Source: Brachynemurus nebulosus
Lineage: Eukaryota > Arthropoda > Insecta > Neuroptera > Myrmeleontidae
NCBI GenBank assembly: GCA_035578155.1
Contig: JAPWDM010000014.1
Coordinates: 12,503,501 to 12,567,500, forward strand
DNA: 64,000 bases
Direction of reading: 5' to 3'
Positions within the stretch are counted from its first letter, which is position 1; the number at the start of each line of letters is the position of its first letter. The translations under genes were made by a program, and so were the position numbers. This document shows, piece after piece, positions 1 through 10,498 of this stretch. Under the pieces are notes generated by a model. That model did no database searches, was not told where the DNA came from, and saw only the letters and a program-made list of their open reading frames with translations.

Positions 1-465
1 CTTCCATGTTAACATTATGAAATAATAAATTACGTAAATAAAAATATATACTTTCGTATTTTCCTTTTTTTTTTTTAATTATAAATTCAGTATTAACTTT
101 GCTCGCAGCATGTTTAATTTCTTTAACGAGGCACAAGCAGGCCTACACACATCCCAGTAGTCATAAAGATTGTAAATTTCATTAAAATTAAATTACATTT
201 AATAATTTTTCATTTATGTACATTTTACAAATGTTCTACTTATTAAATTCATGAACAAGAGAAACGTAAAATGTTGCAAGAAACGATATTAATTATTATA
301 ATTTCTGCGACTCGTTTGACTTTTTATATTTAAGCGTCGATGTTTTCACGTCACCGGGAAATGTAATTAAAAAATGTTATACTTAATGATAGAAGTATAT
401 TTTATTTTTATTTTCTTAAAGTTTTTATTCCAATATTAAATATTGATAGTTTTTGAAGTTCATTA
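1..465. other. AT-rich DNA, no feature seen
   Basis: No coding potential, terminal repeats or RNA genes recognised. Sequence is simple AT-rich DNA up to the target duplication of the hAT element that starts at 474. Confidence 0.5.
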
Positions 466-589
466 GTGTAGTGCAGTATTTTTCAACCTGTAGGTCGCGA
501 CGCGACCCCCTGGGGAATCGTGAAGCCTTAATAAGGAGGTCGTAGTTATCTATACATATAATAAAACTGTAACGAGACCGTTCCTGTAC

Positions 590-976
590 CAGTAGCATAG
601 CGAGGGGGGTGCAAGGGGTACTATAATGATCCAGGCGCCACTTTGAGAGGGGCGCCAAAAGTTAACAGGAGGGACGCTATTACTTAAAAATTTTTGTTGT
701 GTTTCTCATTAGAGTTTCGCTACGTGAAAGTGTAGGAAAATTACGAAATTACTTCCAGGTTATGACTTCAAATATATAGACACACAAACAAATCACTGGC
801 AAAAAAAGGTCGTTAGGCAACTTCTAGGGAAAAATTTAATATACTACGAGAAAAAATTTTTTCCGAAATTTTAAATACACCCTTCCACTATCTAAAATTT
901 TTAAAATTTTAGAAGTTAAGGGGGGCGCAAAGAAAGTGTCACGTACCGGGCGCCAGTTATGTTCGCTACGCCTCTG
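590..976. mobile_element. hAT MITE nested in Helitron
   Basis: 387 bp. The left end is CAGTAGCATAGCGAGG and the right end, reverse-complemented, is CAGAGGCGTAGCGAAC. The flanks TCCTGTAC (582-589) and TTCTGTAC (977-984) are an 8-bp target duplication with one mismatch. Excising it restores a Helitron sequence that matches the paralogous stretch at 1298-1360. The interior is GC-richer than its surroundings and has no coding potential. Confidence 0.88.
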
Positions 977-1093
977 TTCTGTACATGGAATTTTTTCTGA
1001 AAATTGTACTGGTACTGTAAATAGTTATCGATGTAGATATCAAAACAGCGATTTTTAAAATTTTTGTCTGTCTTCCTGTCTGTCTGTCTGTTC

Positions 1094-1860
1094 ACGCATC
1101 ACGTAAAAACTACTGGACGGATTTTAATGAAATTTAGTGTGATGATAACTTATTACCTGGGTCAACATCTAAGATGCTTTTTATTCCGGGAAAATGTCTC
1201 ATTCCCACGGGAAAATGGAAAAACTATTTTGAGCATGTACACACATTACGTAAATTTACATCTATACATATAATAAAATTGTAACGAGGCCATTTCTGTA
1301 CATGGAATATTTTTTGAAAATTCTACTGGTACTTTAAATAGTTATCGATGTAGTTACCAAAACAGCAATTTTTAGAATTTCTGTCTGTCTGTCTGTCTGT
1401 TCACGCATCACGCAAAAACTATTGGAGGGATTTTAATGAAATTTGGTGTGATGATAACTTATTACCTGGGTCAACGTCTGAAATACTTTTTACTCCGGAA
1501 AAATTTCTCGTTCCCACGGGAAAATGGAAAAACCATTTTGAGCATGTGCACACATTAGGCAAAAACTATTGGACGGATTTTAATAAAATTTGATGCGTTG
1601 ATAACTTATTACCCAGGGCAACATTTAAAATACTTTTTACTGCGGGGAAATGCCTCATTCCTACGGAAAAATTCAAAAACCATTTTGTGCAGGTGCACGT
1701 ATTACGCAAAAACTATTGGACGGATTTTGATGAAATTTGGTGTGGTGATAACCTATTACTTGGGTCAACATTTAAGATACTCTTTACTCCGGGAAAATTC
1801 CTAATTTCCACGGAAAAACAGGAAAACTATTTTGAGCATGTGCATGCATTACACAAAAAT
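1094..1860. repeat. ~146-bp tandem repeat inside Helitron
   Basis: A unit containing the phrases CTATTGGACGGATTTTAATG, TTATTACCTGGGTCAAC and CCACGGGAAAATGGAAAAAC recurs at about 1094, 1403, 1550 and 1697, with a partial unit near 1843. Spacing of the last units is about 146 bp. The first copy is separated by a larger duplication that also repeats the segment at 978-1060. Short CTGT runs at 1067-1093 and 1381-1402 precede two units. Short open frames here are by-products of the repeat. Confidence 0.8.
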
Positions 1861-1958
1861 TATTATTCTTTGCAAGTTCTGTATAATTATTACACTTATA
1901 TACTTCTCATTGAGTTTATAACAATGCTTCGTGCGAACGACGTCGCTGGTACGGCTAG
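1261..1958 (+). mobile_element. Second Helitron copy inside the first
   Basis: The 5' end, TCTATACATATAATAAAATTG, nearly repeats the outer Helitron start. The 3' end, GTCGCTGGTACGGCTAG, nearly repeats the outer end. It is preceded by A and followed by T, as expected for Helitron insertion. It may be a genuine second insertion or a segmental duplication of the outer element; sequence alone does not decide. Confidence 0.6.
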
Positions 1959-2266
1959 TATTTCATAATTTTTTCATAACTCTAGTAACGAAATGTAATG
2001 TAAATAAATTGAATATTGTAATTTGAAAATTTTTCTGAATTTTAAATCAAAGAAAATGTTGCTAATGGTGTACCGAAAAATACAATAAATACACAATTGT
2101 CAATTTGGAGACAATTTAATGCATTTTGTGTTGCAAGAAACTACAAATTGGAAAAAGAAACTACTCAACGTTTCGCGTGAACAACGTCGCGGGTACGGCT
2201 AGTTTTAAAAATAAAACCACTCTAATTCAAAATATAATATTTAACAAAGAAAAGGTTAATTAAAGA

Positions 2267-2449
2267 TTACATTAATGGTTCCGCTTGTTTATCGTGGACC
2301 AATATTTCCCATCGCGGATTCGTTCTTGATACGCAGAGAATCAAATCATTTTCTAAAAGATGATTTCTCTGTTTGCCTTTTATTTGAGCCATCGACAAAA
2401 GCGTTAACTCACACAGATAGGAGGTGGAAAATAGGATTAAACACTTCAA
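2267..2449 (-). pseudogene. hAT transposase C-terminal fragment
   Basis: The minus-strand frame includes FSTSYLCELTLLSMAQIKGK, then QRNHLLENDLILCVSR and a closing WEILVHDKQAE. This matches the hAT C-terminal dimerisation region of the ZBED5/FAM200/SCAND3-like group, which typically reads F-S-x-Y-x-C-E-x-x-F, then K-x-R-N-x-L and an acidic D-L-R-L segment, ending near K-K-Q-A-H. Only about 60 residues remain. The DDE catalytic core and BED finger are missing. The neighbouring frame at 2512-2706 is AT-rich and probably decayed upstream transposase. It belongs to the element at 474-2804. Confidence 0.75.
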
Positions 2450-3015
2450 AGCTCCTATAGTTAATTAATTGTGGGTATTCTGTCTTTCTCGTTAACCAAT
2501 AAGTATCTAAAGTGACCGACTTGAAATCAAAGTGTAGCATTCTATCAGTAGATAATTCCAGCAGATTTTTTTTTACTTTGGTTTCCAAACTTGGCTCGTC
2601 TGTAGCTGCCTTTAAAATATGCCTGTTTCAGGTACTCAATTACGTATTTAATCGATACCTAATTATGAAAATAATCAATAATGATGAACGGATTCGATAT
2701 TTATAACTTAAAAATATAAAAGATAGAAATAACGAAGGGTACGGGTCAATAAATATATTTCCATACTAGGGGGGTCGCACCATGAAAAAGGTTGAAAAAC
2801 ACTGGTGTAGTGAATAGTTTTTATAGATCAATTTTCAATCAATATGAACACTTTTCGATACGGAATACTTTTTTTTATTACAGCCGTCACTCGAGTTATG
2901 GACGTTTTAACTTAGTACCATTGCTCGTAATTTGACTCGACTTATAGGCAAACCATACGTATGTACCCAAGGTCCTACGAGATATGTGGTACTGTGACAA
3001 TCTAGTGGTAATAAG

Positions 3016-3896
3016 CAGGGCTTGAAACCGAAATTGTTTTTTGTTCCAGTTCAACTCAAAAATAGAATAACGGTTTCGGTTACGATTACGGTTATAGAGT
3101 ATCGGTTATTTTCGATTTCGGTTTTCGGTATTTGGTTTCGGTTTTAATTAAAGTTTAAAGTTTTTTGTAAGTTGTGAATATATTATCTATTTTATAGATT
3201 TATAGAAATTTAATTTATAAAACATAAATCAGTGTTTGAAAAATTCAATCTTAATATTTTTCAAAATGTTTGAATTTATCGAAACACATTTTCCCTTAGT
3301 AGATACATCCCTTAGTCCTAAGAAAACTCTTTCGACACTCGCTTGACTAGCTGGTACGCTAAACACAACCTCTGAAATTAGTAAAAGCTGGAAATATAAA
3401 TTTTCATTTCTAATCCAGTAACCTGTTTCTATTCTGTCTAATCTAGAAATATCGTCGAAAGCAGATATTATATGTTTGTTAATTCTAATTAATAAGAAGG
3501 CAATATAGTCAAAAAATAAATAAATAATTAAGTAAAATAAAAAAATAAAATAAATTTGAACGACCATATGTACGAACGTTAGAAAAGCTTAATGGTTAGT
3601 GGTTACTATCTCTGTAAAATTTTATATTTAGATCCATGAGAACTTTTTAAATGTTATTATTTATTTTATTCATATTCCTATTATATTATACCTAGAAACA
3701 TCAGTTCGTTTTCTTTGAAGATTATATAATAAAATTAACAATTGAATTTCAAATATGAACCGGAACGAAAAAAATGACGGTTTCGGTTAACGGTTTTTGA
3801 AAAAAATAATTTTGCTCCGGTTAACGGTTACTCTCCGGCAAAATCAATCGGTTTTAACGGTTTTCGGGTACGGCTACAGTTTGTTTCGAAGCCCTT
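3016..3896 (-). mobile_element. hAT element with GGTTTCGGTT subterminal repeats
   Basis: The left end is CAGGGCTTGAAACCGAAATT. The right end, reverse-complemented, is TAAGGGCTTCGAAACAAAC, an imperfect inverted repeat. Both subterminal regions are full of cggtttcggtt and cggttaacggtt motifs, as in hAT transposase-binding regions. A hAT dimerisation fossil lies inside (3229-3438). I could not establish an 8-bp target duplication, so the exact ends are uncertain by a few bases. Confidence 0.7.
3229..3438 (-). pseudogene. hAT transposase dimerisation-domain fossil
   Basis: The minus-strand frame ends with VVFSVPASQASVERVFLGL, then R-D-V-S-T-K-G-K and S-N-I-L-K-N-I-K. The P-A-S-Q-A-S-V-E-R-V-F block is the classic hAT C-terminal dimerisation motif (hATC family), and the following N-I-L-E-N-I-like tail is also typical. 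The stop at 3229 is in the expected place for a hAT C-terminus. No catalytic domain or DNA-binding finger survives in the 881-bp element, so this is a dead internally deleted copy. Confidence 0.85.
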
Positions 3897-6208
3897 AAAT
3901 TAAAACGTCAATAACTGGTTACATAGAAAAAAAATTTTAACGAAAATTCGCTGTTATGCAGGCTGTTGCTACTTAGAAACACAAAAAAAAATTTTTTAGC
4001 TTAAAACAAAAAAGAAAGAATTATGTTTTATTAAATAATTCACTATGGAAATCCCGACTCACACATTATATTTTCATATTACACGAAATTAATCTTTGTA
4101 AACAAATATCTGTTATCATTACATCATCATCACCAAAATTCATACACAAAGAATAACTATATTTATTTGCGGTATGTGCTGAATATTCCATTTTCAACAA
4201 TAAAAATGAATACAGATTAAATAGTTAACGTGCTTTTTAGCTGCGTGTTGACTGCGAAAAAACAAACGAAACTAAAAACAAAACACAAATAGAACGGCAA
4301 AAAAAAAATCCCAACAGTGCAGTTCAAACAAATAAAATTTTTTTTTTTTTTTTGAAACAAATTTAATTTGTTCCATTCGAGAAACGAAGCAAAAATACAC
4401 ACATTCTCTCAACCAAATACTTTTAAAATTTAATTTTTATTAGGGTTCCCAAGAAAATATATTGCAATCCTTATAATTTCGTCTCGTTTGTCTGTCTGTC
4501 ATATCCTCATAGTTTCTACAATTTTTCAGACAATGAACATGAAATTTTGCATGTACATACTACTGGTTTAAATCTCAATAAACAGTAGAAAAATTGTCTC
4601 TCTTTTGACGTTCTATTTCATATTGGAAAGTTGGAACCATAGAGTAATAGAGATAAGATATCTATCCCTACACTACTGGAACCAGTGTAACATGTAAGAG
4701 ATAGACAATATGTTGTATACGTGCACTGGGTTTACATTGTATTAGTGCGATTTTGTGTATTTGCGTGAGGAACGGAGATAGTAGGGGCAGTCATGTGGCT
4801 CAGCTATTGCATACAGAGCTATGACACCACACGCATGTACTAGGGGATGTAACAATACCAACCACAATCAAGTCCATTATCGTGTGGTTGATCTACAATC
4901 ATCGACTGCTACTGACAAACTGACAACTAAAAAGCCTAATGAGCACAGAAGTACACACTCGTGATTTCAGAAAAGAGATAGTTGCTGTACCTCTGTACTC
5001 TGGGGTTGGAACGAAAATGTTTTTGGTTGTGAAACAGTATTCCGGCACTTCCCAGAATTTGTTTTTGCCGGAACTTGATGGGACGGCATTTTGTTACCTT
5101 CTGGGAATCTTTTTTTGTTCAGTGTCTTTAGGGACTGTATGACTGAAAGCAGAGGCCTACGATAAGTCAAGACGACGTTTCTTTTGCACCTCACTTCTAT
5201 TTATGACACATATGCAAGTAACACTGTCAAGTCTAGTCAAGAAATATGTTTACGTATAAATATTCTTTATCTCGAAAGCTGTAAAAATTCTAGTTACTGA
5301 GGAACCCATACTTAATGTGTGTTCAACACGTACTTGACGAACCTTTTATTTTACTCCCTCATATCACTAATGTTCACTTACCGTTGTTATTTTTTTGCTA
5401 TTCCGTTTTGGTTTTTTGAATTGCAAATAATTCCGAAAAGTTTTGAATCAAAAAATAAATAAAAATATTTTTGTATTTTGTAGAATATTTGTGTTTTGAA
5501 TGTTTGTTTGTATTAAAGTTTATAAATTTTTATATTTAAAATTAATAAATTTTATTATATCCTCAAGTTGTAATTAAAATTTAATAATGCATGGTTATTC
5601 AACTTTAAAGAGAGCCTTTTTTGATGTTAGTTAGCTTTACTATTACATATGAACACATTGCACAATTTATATAAAAAAAGTTGTTGAATTTTTTTATAAT
5701 AAGCATTTAAAAAAAAAGGAATAGTTTTACAGCAAGTTAAGTTTTATTAAAATACATAATAAAGAGTTATACAGTCAACATACATATTGAATCAATGCAA
5801 ACTTTACACTTTATGTTTTTTTATAACAAGCTTTTATTTAACTTCACTTGTTAGTATATGGGTAGTTCTACAAACGAGGGAATTTTGGACGGCCCAACTT
5901 ATTTTGTATATGAATATTTTGAAAAATGCATTCTAGATGGAAACTGTAAGCCATCACGCCTAGCATGCCCCTTAAAATAAACCGGTTTCGAAATATATTT
6001 TTTATAAAAATAATACCTAAAATGTACAATTCTCAATCTCTTGGTCTCAGTCCCCTGGTCTCAATCACCTGACAGCTCTAAAAACGAGATTCAACTTAAA
6101 TAATGAAAACAAATTAGGTAAATATCATTAGAATACTGTCGTAAATGATTTCACATATTTTATTACAATTTTTTTTGTTTATAGCAAATTTAATTTGTTA
6201 TAAACTAA
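3897..6208. other. Gene-free DNA with decayed repeats
   Basis: No credible gene. The segment 4441-5310 opens with TTAGGGTTCCCAAG and closes with ACTGAGGAACCCATAC, a short inverted pair resembling ends of common insect repeats, so it may be an old transposon. Open frames on both strands at 4939-5194 show no recognisable family and are mutually overlapping. The remaining stretches are AT-rich. Confidence 0.4.
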
Positions 6209-6345
6209 TAATAGTATATTGTGCAACTCGTGCGGGAAAATGTCGATTACCAACGAAAGCGAAGTTGAGCGAACGAACGTAGTGAGTGCGCTCATTCGCT
6301 TGAGTGGGGCAATCGACAATCCCGCACGAGTTGCATATACTATTT
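6209..6345. repeat. Hairpin-forming inverted repeat, GC-rich arms
   Basis: The left arm, ATAGTATATTGTGCAACTCG continuing TGCGGG, is mirrored by CCCGCACGAGTTGCATATAC at 6321-6340. An inner pair, TGTCGATT and AATCGACA, extends the stem. The loop contains CGAAAGCGAAGTTGAGCGAA and a partial complement, GCGCTCATTCGCTT. The structure resembles a very short MITE or foldback element. It stands out because the surrounding DNA is AT-rich. Confidence 0.75.
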
Positions 6346-7366
6346 TTTATTACGAATTTCACATACTTTTTTCTATTATTATCACTATTTTTGACATTTT
6401 TATTACTTTTTAAAATAATATTTTTAAGTGTTCGTCTTTTTTTCTGAATTAATTATCGTTTAAATTACTTTGTTGGTGGTTTCTATAAAAATAATTATGA
6501 AATATTTATTAAATGAAAAATTAAGAGGCGGCTTTGCGTGTTTTGATTAAATTTTGCGTGTTTTATTGCCAATTTACGTGTGAAAAGTTACTTTTCACAC
6601 GCAAAAAAGTGTGCGGGAAGAGTACAGTGGGCAAACAGCTATTTTGCGTACAGAAATGTGTGCGTCAAGTTAGTACTTCTCCCACATGGGTAATAAAAAA
6701 ATATTTTCCCCTTACTCAGAAATTAATATTGTGAATAGATTGTTTTAATATCAATAGATTGTAGTTGTAAATGATTGCACCGTTTTTTTTACCAGCACGA
6801 AATTTTCTGCAAATTTATAAATGCAATAAACAATGGTGATATTTATTAATTAATGGCGATAAAATTTATAATTTATAATTTTTTGATTGGCCACATTCAA
6901 ATGGTGTGAAAAATATCATCAACTTGAAATAAAACCAAGTCCATTTTCTTCCTTCGTGTGCGGGACTGTCCATATACTTATGTATGTAAATATGGTGGTT
7001 TAGACCAAATCTTACAACCAAAACCTATACAAGTTCTAACTTTACTGAGCGAGTGGTTTCAAATTTTGCATATGTGTATAACTTTTATGACAATTCAATT
7101 CTGTATAATTAGTGTTGTCATAACTCCCCTCAAAACTGAAATCGTTGATATTTAATTTTAATTTTAATTTGACTCTTTTTCAACATTTTCAACCGTCAAA
7201 TATTGTCCATTTATTTTACATTACAAAAAAAAAAATATTTGCTATTGCAATGCTAGTTTAAATTTGCAATGTCGAAAAGCGTATTATGAAATTATTAAAG
7301 GGGTTCTTTAGGGTTGTAAAAAAACTTAGATCCTAGCTCTTACCCCACGGATGTTTTTGATACACT

Positions 7367-7368
<2 letters not shown>
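6346..7368. other. AT-rich DNA with one short palindrome
   Basis: No gene recognised. A short palindrome, GTGTGAAAAGTTACTTTTCACAC, lies near 6578-6601 and could form a hairpin. The open frame at 6534-6734 spans it and shows no family resemblance. Confidence 0.4.

Positions 7369-7426
<58 letters not shown>
7369..7426. repeat. (TA)n microsatellite
   Basis: About 29 uninterrupted TA units. Frames reading Y-I-Y-I through it are artefacts of the dinucleotide. Confidence 0.98.
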
Positions 7427-7429
<3 letters not shown>

Positions 7430-7458
7430 GCAGTAAAGTGGTTGAATTGTCCTCTTGG

Positions 7459-7747
7459 ATATCGTCAGGGATAGTGCAAATACGCGTAACTAGCATTGGA
7501 TAATTCCGCGTATCTGACAAATGTAGCCAATTGAAATATTCCCAGGCAGTGAACGCAGGAACCTGATTAGCAGTTACCTCTTTGATAGATACTTTGTTCG
7601 ACTAACGGAGACCACGAAATCACCCAATAACAATACCGCAGATCTACTGCCGTCAAGTGGTGACCCCGCGTACGTGGTCAGGTCTAATGTAGATACGCAC
7701 ACTTTACCTATGATATATACGCGGATTTGCACTATCCCCGACGATAT
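7459..7747. mobile_element. MITE with ~30-bp terminal inverted repeats
   Basis: The left end is ATATCGTCAGGGATAGTGCA followed by AATACGCG. The right end, reverse-complemented, is ATATCGTCGGGGATAGTGCA followed by AATCCGCG. The interior (289 bp overall) is non-coding and moderately GC-rich. No convincing target duplication was found, so the superfamily is not assigned. Confidence 0.75.
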
Positions 7748-8289
7748 GCGTGTTTGTTTTTAATGAAAAATCAAAATCTTTTTAAGGAAGATATGGGACG
7801 CATTAACATTTTTGGAAAACGCTGCACTTCAAAATCCAAGAAGGCCATGGCTGCTAAAAAAACAAGTGATTGCTGAGCAGGAAGAATTGTAGGCGGAAGC
7901 CTTCGGACTACTGTATGATCCTGCGATAGTAAACTAAATAAATGTAATCAATTTCTTTAGATTTAATTGATTTTGTTACAAAAAAATTTAAAAAAATCTT
8001 TTAATGTATTTTACTCAAAACTACGTTTTAAAAAAACGACGAGCAGGCTGCAGCTCGTAGTTTTTTTATTATTATTTATAACGTATGCGAGCACGTTGGT
8101 AGCGTTACAATTTTTCCAGGTCACTAAACCTAAAAAAGTTCACCCCGTCTCTTAGATTTCAAAGCTTTTTACAGACAAAAGAAACAGCGATTTTTTAATT
8201 TTTTTCTTAAAGCTTACAGTTATTTATTTCCTTTCTGAACCAGTGTAATTTTAGGTTCAGTAACTCAGAAAACTTGCTTTCTTGCTTTT
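7748..8289. other. No feature seen
   Basis: AT-rich DNA without recognisable genes or terminal repeats. Confidence 0.4.
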
Positions 8290-8450
8290 TGTGCACCATG
8301 TCGAAACGTCAGCTTTGACACCACGTATAGAATGCATCGTGATCGGGCAAATGGATACTTAAAGGAATGCCTGATAATGTATGAAAAGTTTCAGATTGAT
8401 TGCATATAAGGTTCCGTTCGAAAAAATTATTAAAAATATGTCTTTTTTAG
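8290..8450 (+). repeat. Dispersed repeat, copy 1
   Basis: This segment resembles 10330-10498 in the same orientation. Shared phrases include ACCACGTATA-AATGCA, GATAATGT, and TTGCATATAAG followed by a pyrimidine run. The family is unknown. The second copy is interrupted by the Harbinger-like MITE at 10499. Confidence 0.6.
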
Positions 8451-8548
8451 CTTCTAACCCTGAATAAGCTCTTAAAAATAAGATAAATCTCCACAACAGA
8501 ACAGGAATTAATTATAAATCAAAATATTTGAAAGGAAAAATAATTTTT

Positions 8549-9074
8549 AACTTCCCATTGGAAGTTATTGTAATGGGTCCGATTTTACGAATCGCTAATT
8601 TGGACATATCTCCACGTTTCAAGGTCACCAGAATTCGAATACATCGTCCTTAGCGTGATGTCTGTGTATGCGTTCGTTAGTTCGTGAATTTTTTTTCATC
8701 TCGCATATCACGAGAACAAATTATGATATAAACTCCGGACTAATTTTATTAAATGCGTAATTGGAAAATGAAGACCGGATAGGGTTTTCAGCAAATTCGG
8801 ATTAGCGGTTTGTTTTTTATAATAAAAAAACGAAATTAAAAACTTTTTGTGAAATATTTATCGTCTCGCATATCTCGAGAGTAAATGATGGTAACATTTG
8901 TTTAATGAGGGATGGAGCCCCCCACGAGATACAGGCCGCGAAGCCCCTCAGTGGGGTGAAAGAGACAAAGCCCCGGTCGGGGGTTGGGGGGAAGAGATCG
9001 CTGAAATGAAAAAAGAATTATTTATGTACAGTAGTCACTAGTCTTTAAGCCTTAAGCACATCCAATGGGAAGTT
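8549..9074. mobile_element. TIR element with GC-rich core
   Basis: The left end is AACTTCCCATTGGAAGTT and the right end, reverse-complemented, is AACTTCCCATTGGATGTG. The interior has two copies of a CTCGCATATCACGAGA-like motif (about 8699 and 8863) and an unusual GC-rich block at 8928-8998 with CCCCTCAGTGGGG and a G-run. No coding sequence or certain target duplication was found. It is a non-autonomous DNA element of unassigned superfamily. Confidence 0.65.
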
Positions 9075-10329
9075 GACAGTGCGAGTAGACCTGTTCCCCA
9101 AATTTTTTAATTACAAGCTATATATAAATTTTCATTCACTAAATAATACATTTCAAGACAGTTTAATGTAATTAAAAAGGTTAATATTATAATCTATATA
9201 TTCACACGCAATCGTTGAAACATTTTGTAAATAAATAATGAAATTATCCCTTAATTGAGTAAGTTAAAATTTTATTTATTCACTCTAACATATTTTTATC
9301 AGAGATTCCTTTTAATTTACACCAAAAATATAAATAAATCACCACCGTACCTACAACCCACATGCATTAATTTACTAAAAAGCATTCTAATAGGATAAAC
9401 TTTTAATATGGTTACCATCATAGACAGTATAGGGCAACAACGAACAAGATTCACCACCAATTTCAAAATAAATTACTAGAGAATATTTTGTGTTAAAAAT
9501 TTTCACGGTAACCCACAAATATAATTGAGAAAGTTACGTAATATAATGTGACGCTTATATTCATTAAAGGGAATTAGATAATTGAATTAAATAGTTTAAT
9601 TTAATTGTTGGCGAAAAGTTAAATATTATGGTGCAGTTACATTATCAGGAAATGTGTATAGGTGTATTGATTAACTGGATATGGTTATGGTTAATTATAT
9701 TTGAAAATATCTCTACAGTATTAGAACAAATTACTGCGTTAACCAGTGGCGTAACCAGAGCCGGGAATAAACCCATTTTATTAACAAATTCTCTCCTAAG
9801 AAAACAAGGGGTGAGCAAAAAACCCACAACAATTTCCCGAGTCCGCTACCGACAGTTAAGGATCCCCCTTCAAACGCAAGCTGCAATCCCTGCCGCTCCA
9901 TCCTCTCGTCAATTCTGGGCGTAACTACTATGGAGTAAGTCGAGCAATCGCTCCAGAATGTGAGGCCAAAAGGCCGCAACAAGACGAAAAATAAAAAAGT
10001 TAAAGTTCAAATATTAAAAACGAAAAAATTAAAGTTATTTTTACTTTTGGTTAGGGGACGCTTGTGCCTCAATCGTTCGAAGGCAAAAAAATTTAGTTAT
10101 GCCATCGGCTTTAAGCTTTGACGTATTGTTTTTGAAAACTGGATGAACCAATTAGGCTACCACCCCAACAAATCTAGTATATTTTGTAATGAGGTATGTT
10201 TACAAGGTCCCATAGATATATTAAAAATGATATTTTAACATTTAATTTTTACTTTCTGATAAAGTGCCTTTTTATAATTCACAACAGAGATTTATTCGGA
10301 AATATACACAACTCATTGCGAATCAACAG
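9075..10329. other. Gene-free DNA with possible hAT fragment
   Basis: A phrase at about 9745, CAGTGGCGTAACCAGAGCC, and another near 9919, GGGCGTAACTACTATGG, resemble hAT MITE ends. They lie in the same orientation and lack matched 8-bp duplications. The overlapping frames at 9628-9982 on both strands are within this repeat and are not credible genes. Confidence 0.4.
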
Positions 10330-10498
10330 ACCGTAAAAGATGCATTTTTTAAGTGTCAACTTGAAAACCACGTATAAAATGCACCGTCATTGGTCAAAAG
10401 GAAAATAAAATTTTTCTTGATACAAAAAATATTTGATAATGTGTAAAAGGTTCCAGATCGGTTGCATATAAGATTTCTTTAGGAAATTAAAAAATTTA
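10330..10498 (+). repeat. Dispersed repeat, copy 2
   Basis: Homologous to 8290-8450 in the same orientation. It is followed directly by the TTA-flanked MITE at 10499, and the repeat probably continues after it near 11200, where the phrase GACGAACGAACAGGCAGACA occurs. Confidence 0.6.

Larger units (their letters stand above)
549..2202 (+). mobile_element. Helitron-like element, non-autonomous
   Basis: The 5' end is TC followed by TATACATATAATAAAA, and the 3' end is GTCGCGGGTACGGCTAG followed by T. TC at the start, CTAG at the end and insertion between A and T without target duplication are Helitron hallmarks, and this 3' end resembles insect Helitrons. There is no Rep/helicase coding sequence. 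It carries a hAT MITE (590-976), what looks like a second Helitron (1261-1958) and an internal tandem repeat. It sits inside the hAT at 474-2804. Confidence 0.75.
474..2804 (-). mobile_element. hAT transposon remnant, outer layer of nest
   Basis: The element starts CAGTATTTTTCAACC and its other end, reverse-complemented, reads CAGTGTTTTTCAACC. It is flanked by an exact 8-bp target duplication, GTGTAGTG, at 466-473 and 2805-2812. An 8-bp duplication and CAG-type ends are the hAT superfamily signature. On the minus strand it keeps the C-terminal part of a transposase (2267-2449). The element is split by a Helitron (549-2202) that itself carries further insertions, so about 675 bp of original hAT sequence remain. 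It is inactive. Confidence 0.9.

Noticed and set aside
1064..1968. Plus-strand frames sharing the phrase K-T-x-G-R-I-L-M-K-F
   Set aside because: They are the translated tandem unit of a non-autonomous Helitron and appear in several frames.
9745..9940. hAT MITE with CAGTGGCGTAACC ends
   Set aside because: The two end-like phrases are in the same orientation and no 8-bp duplication could be found.
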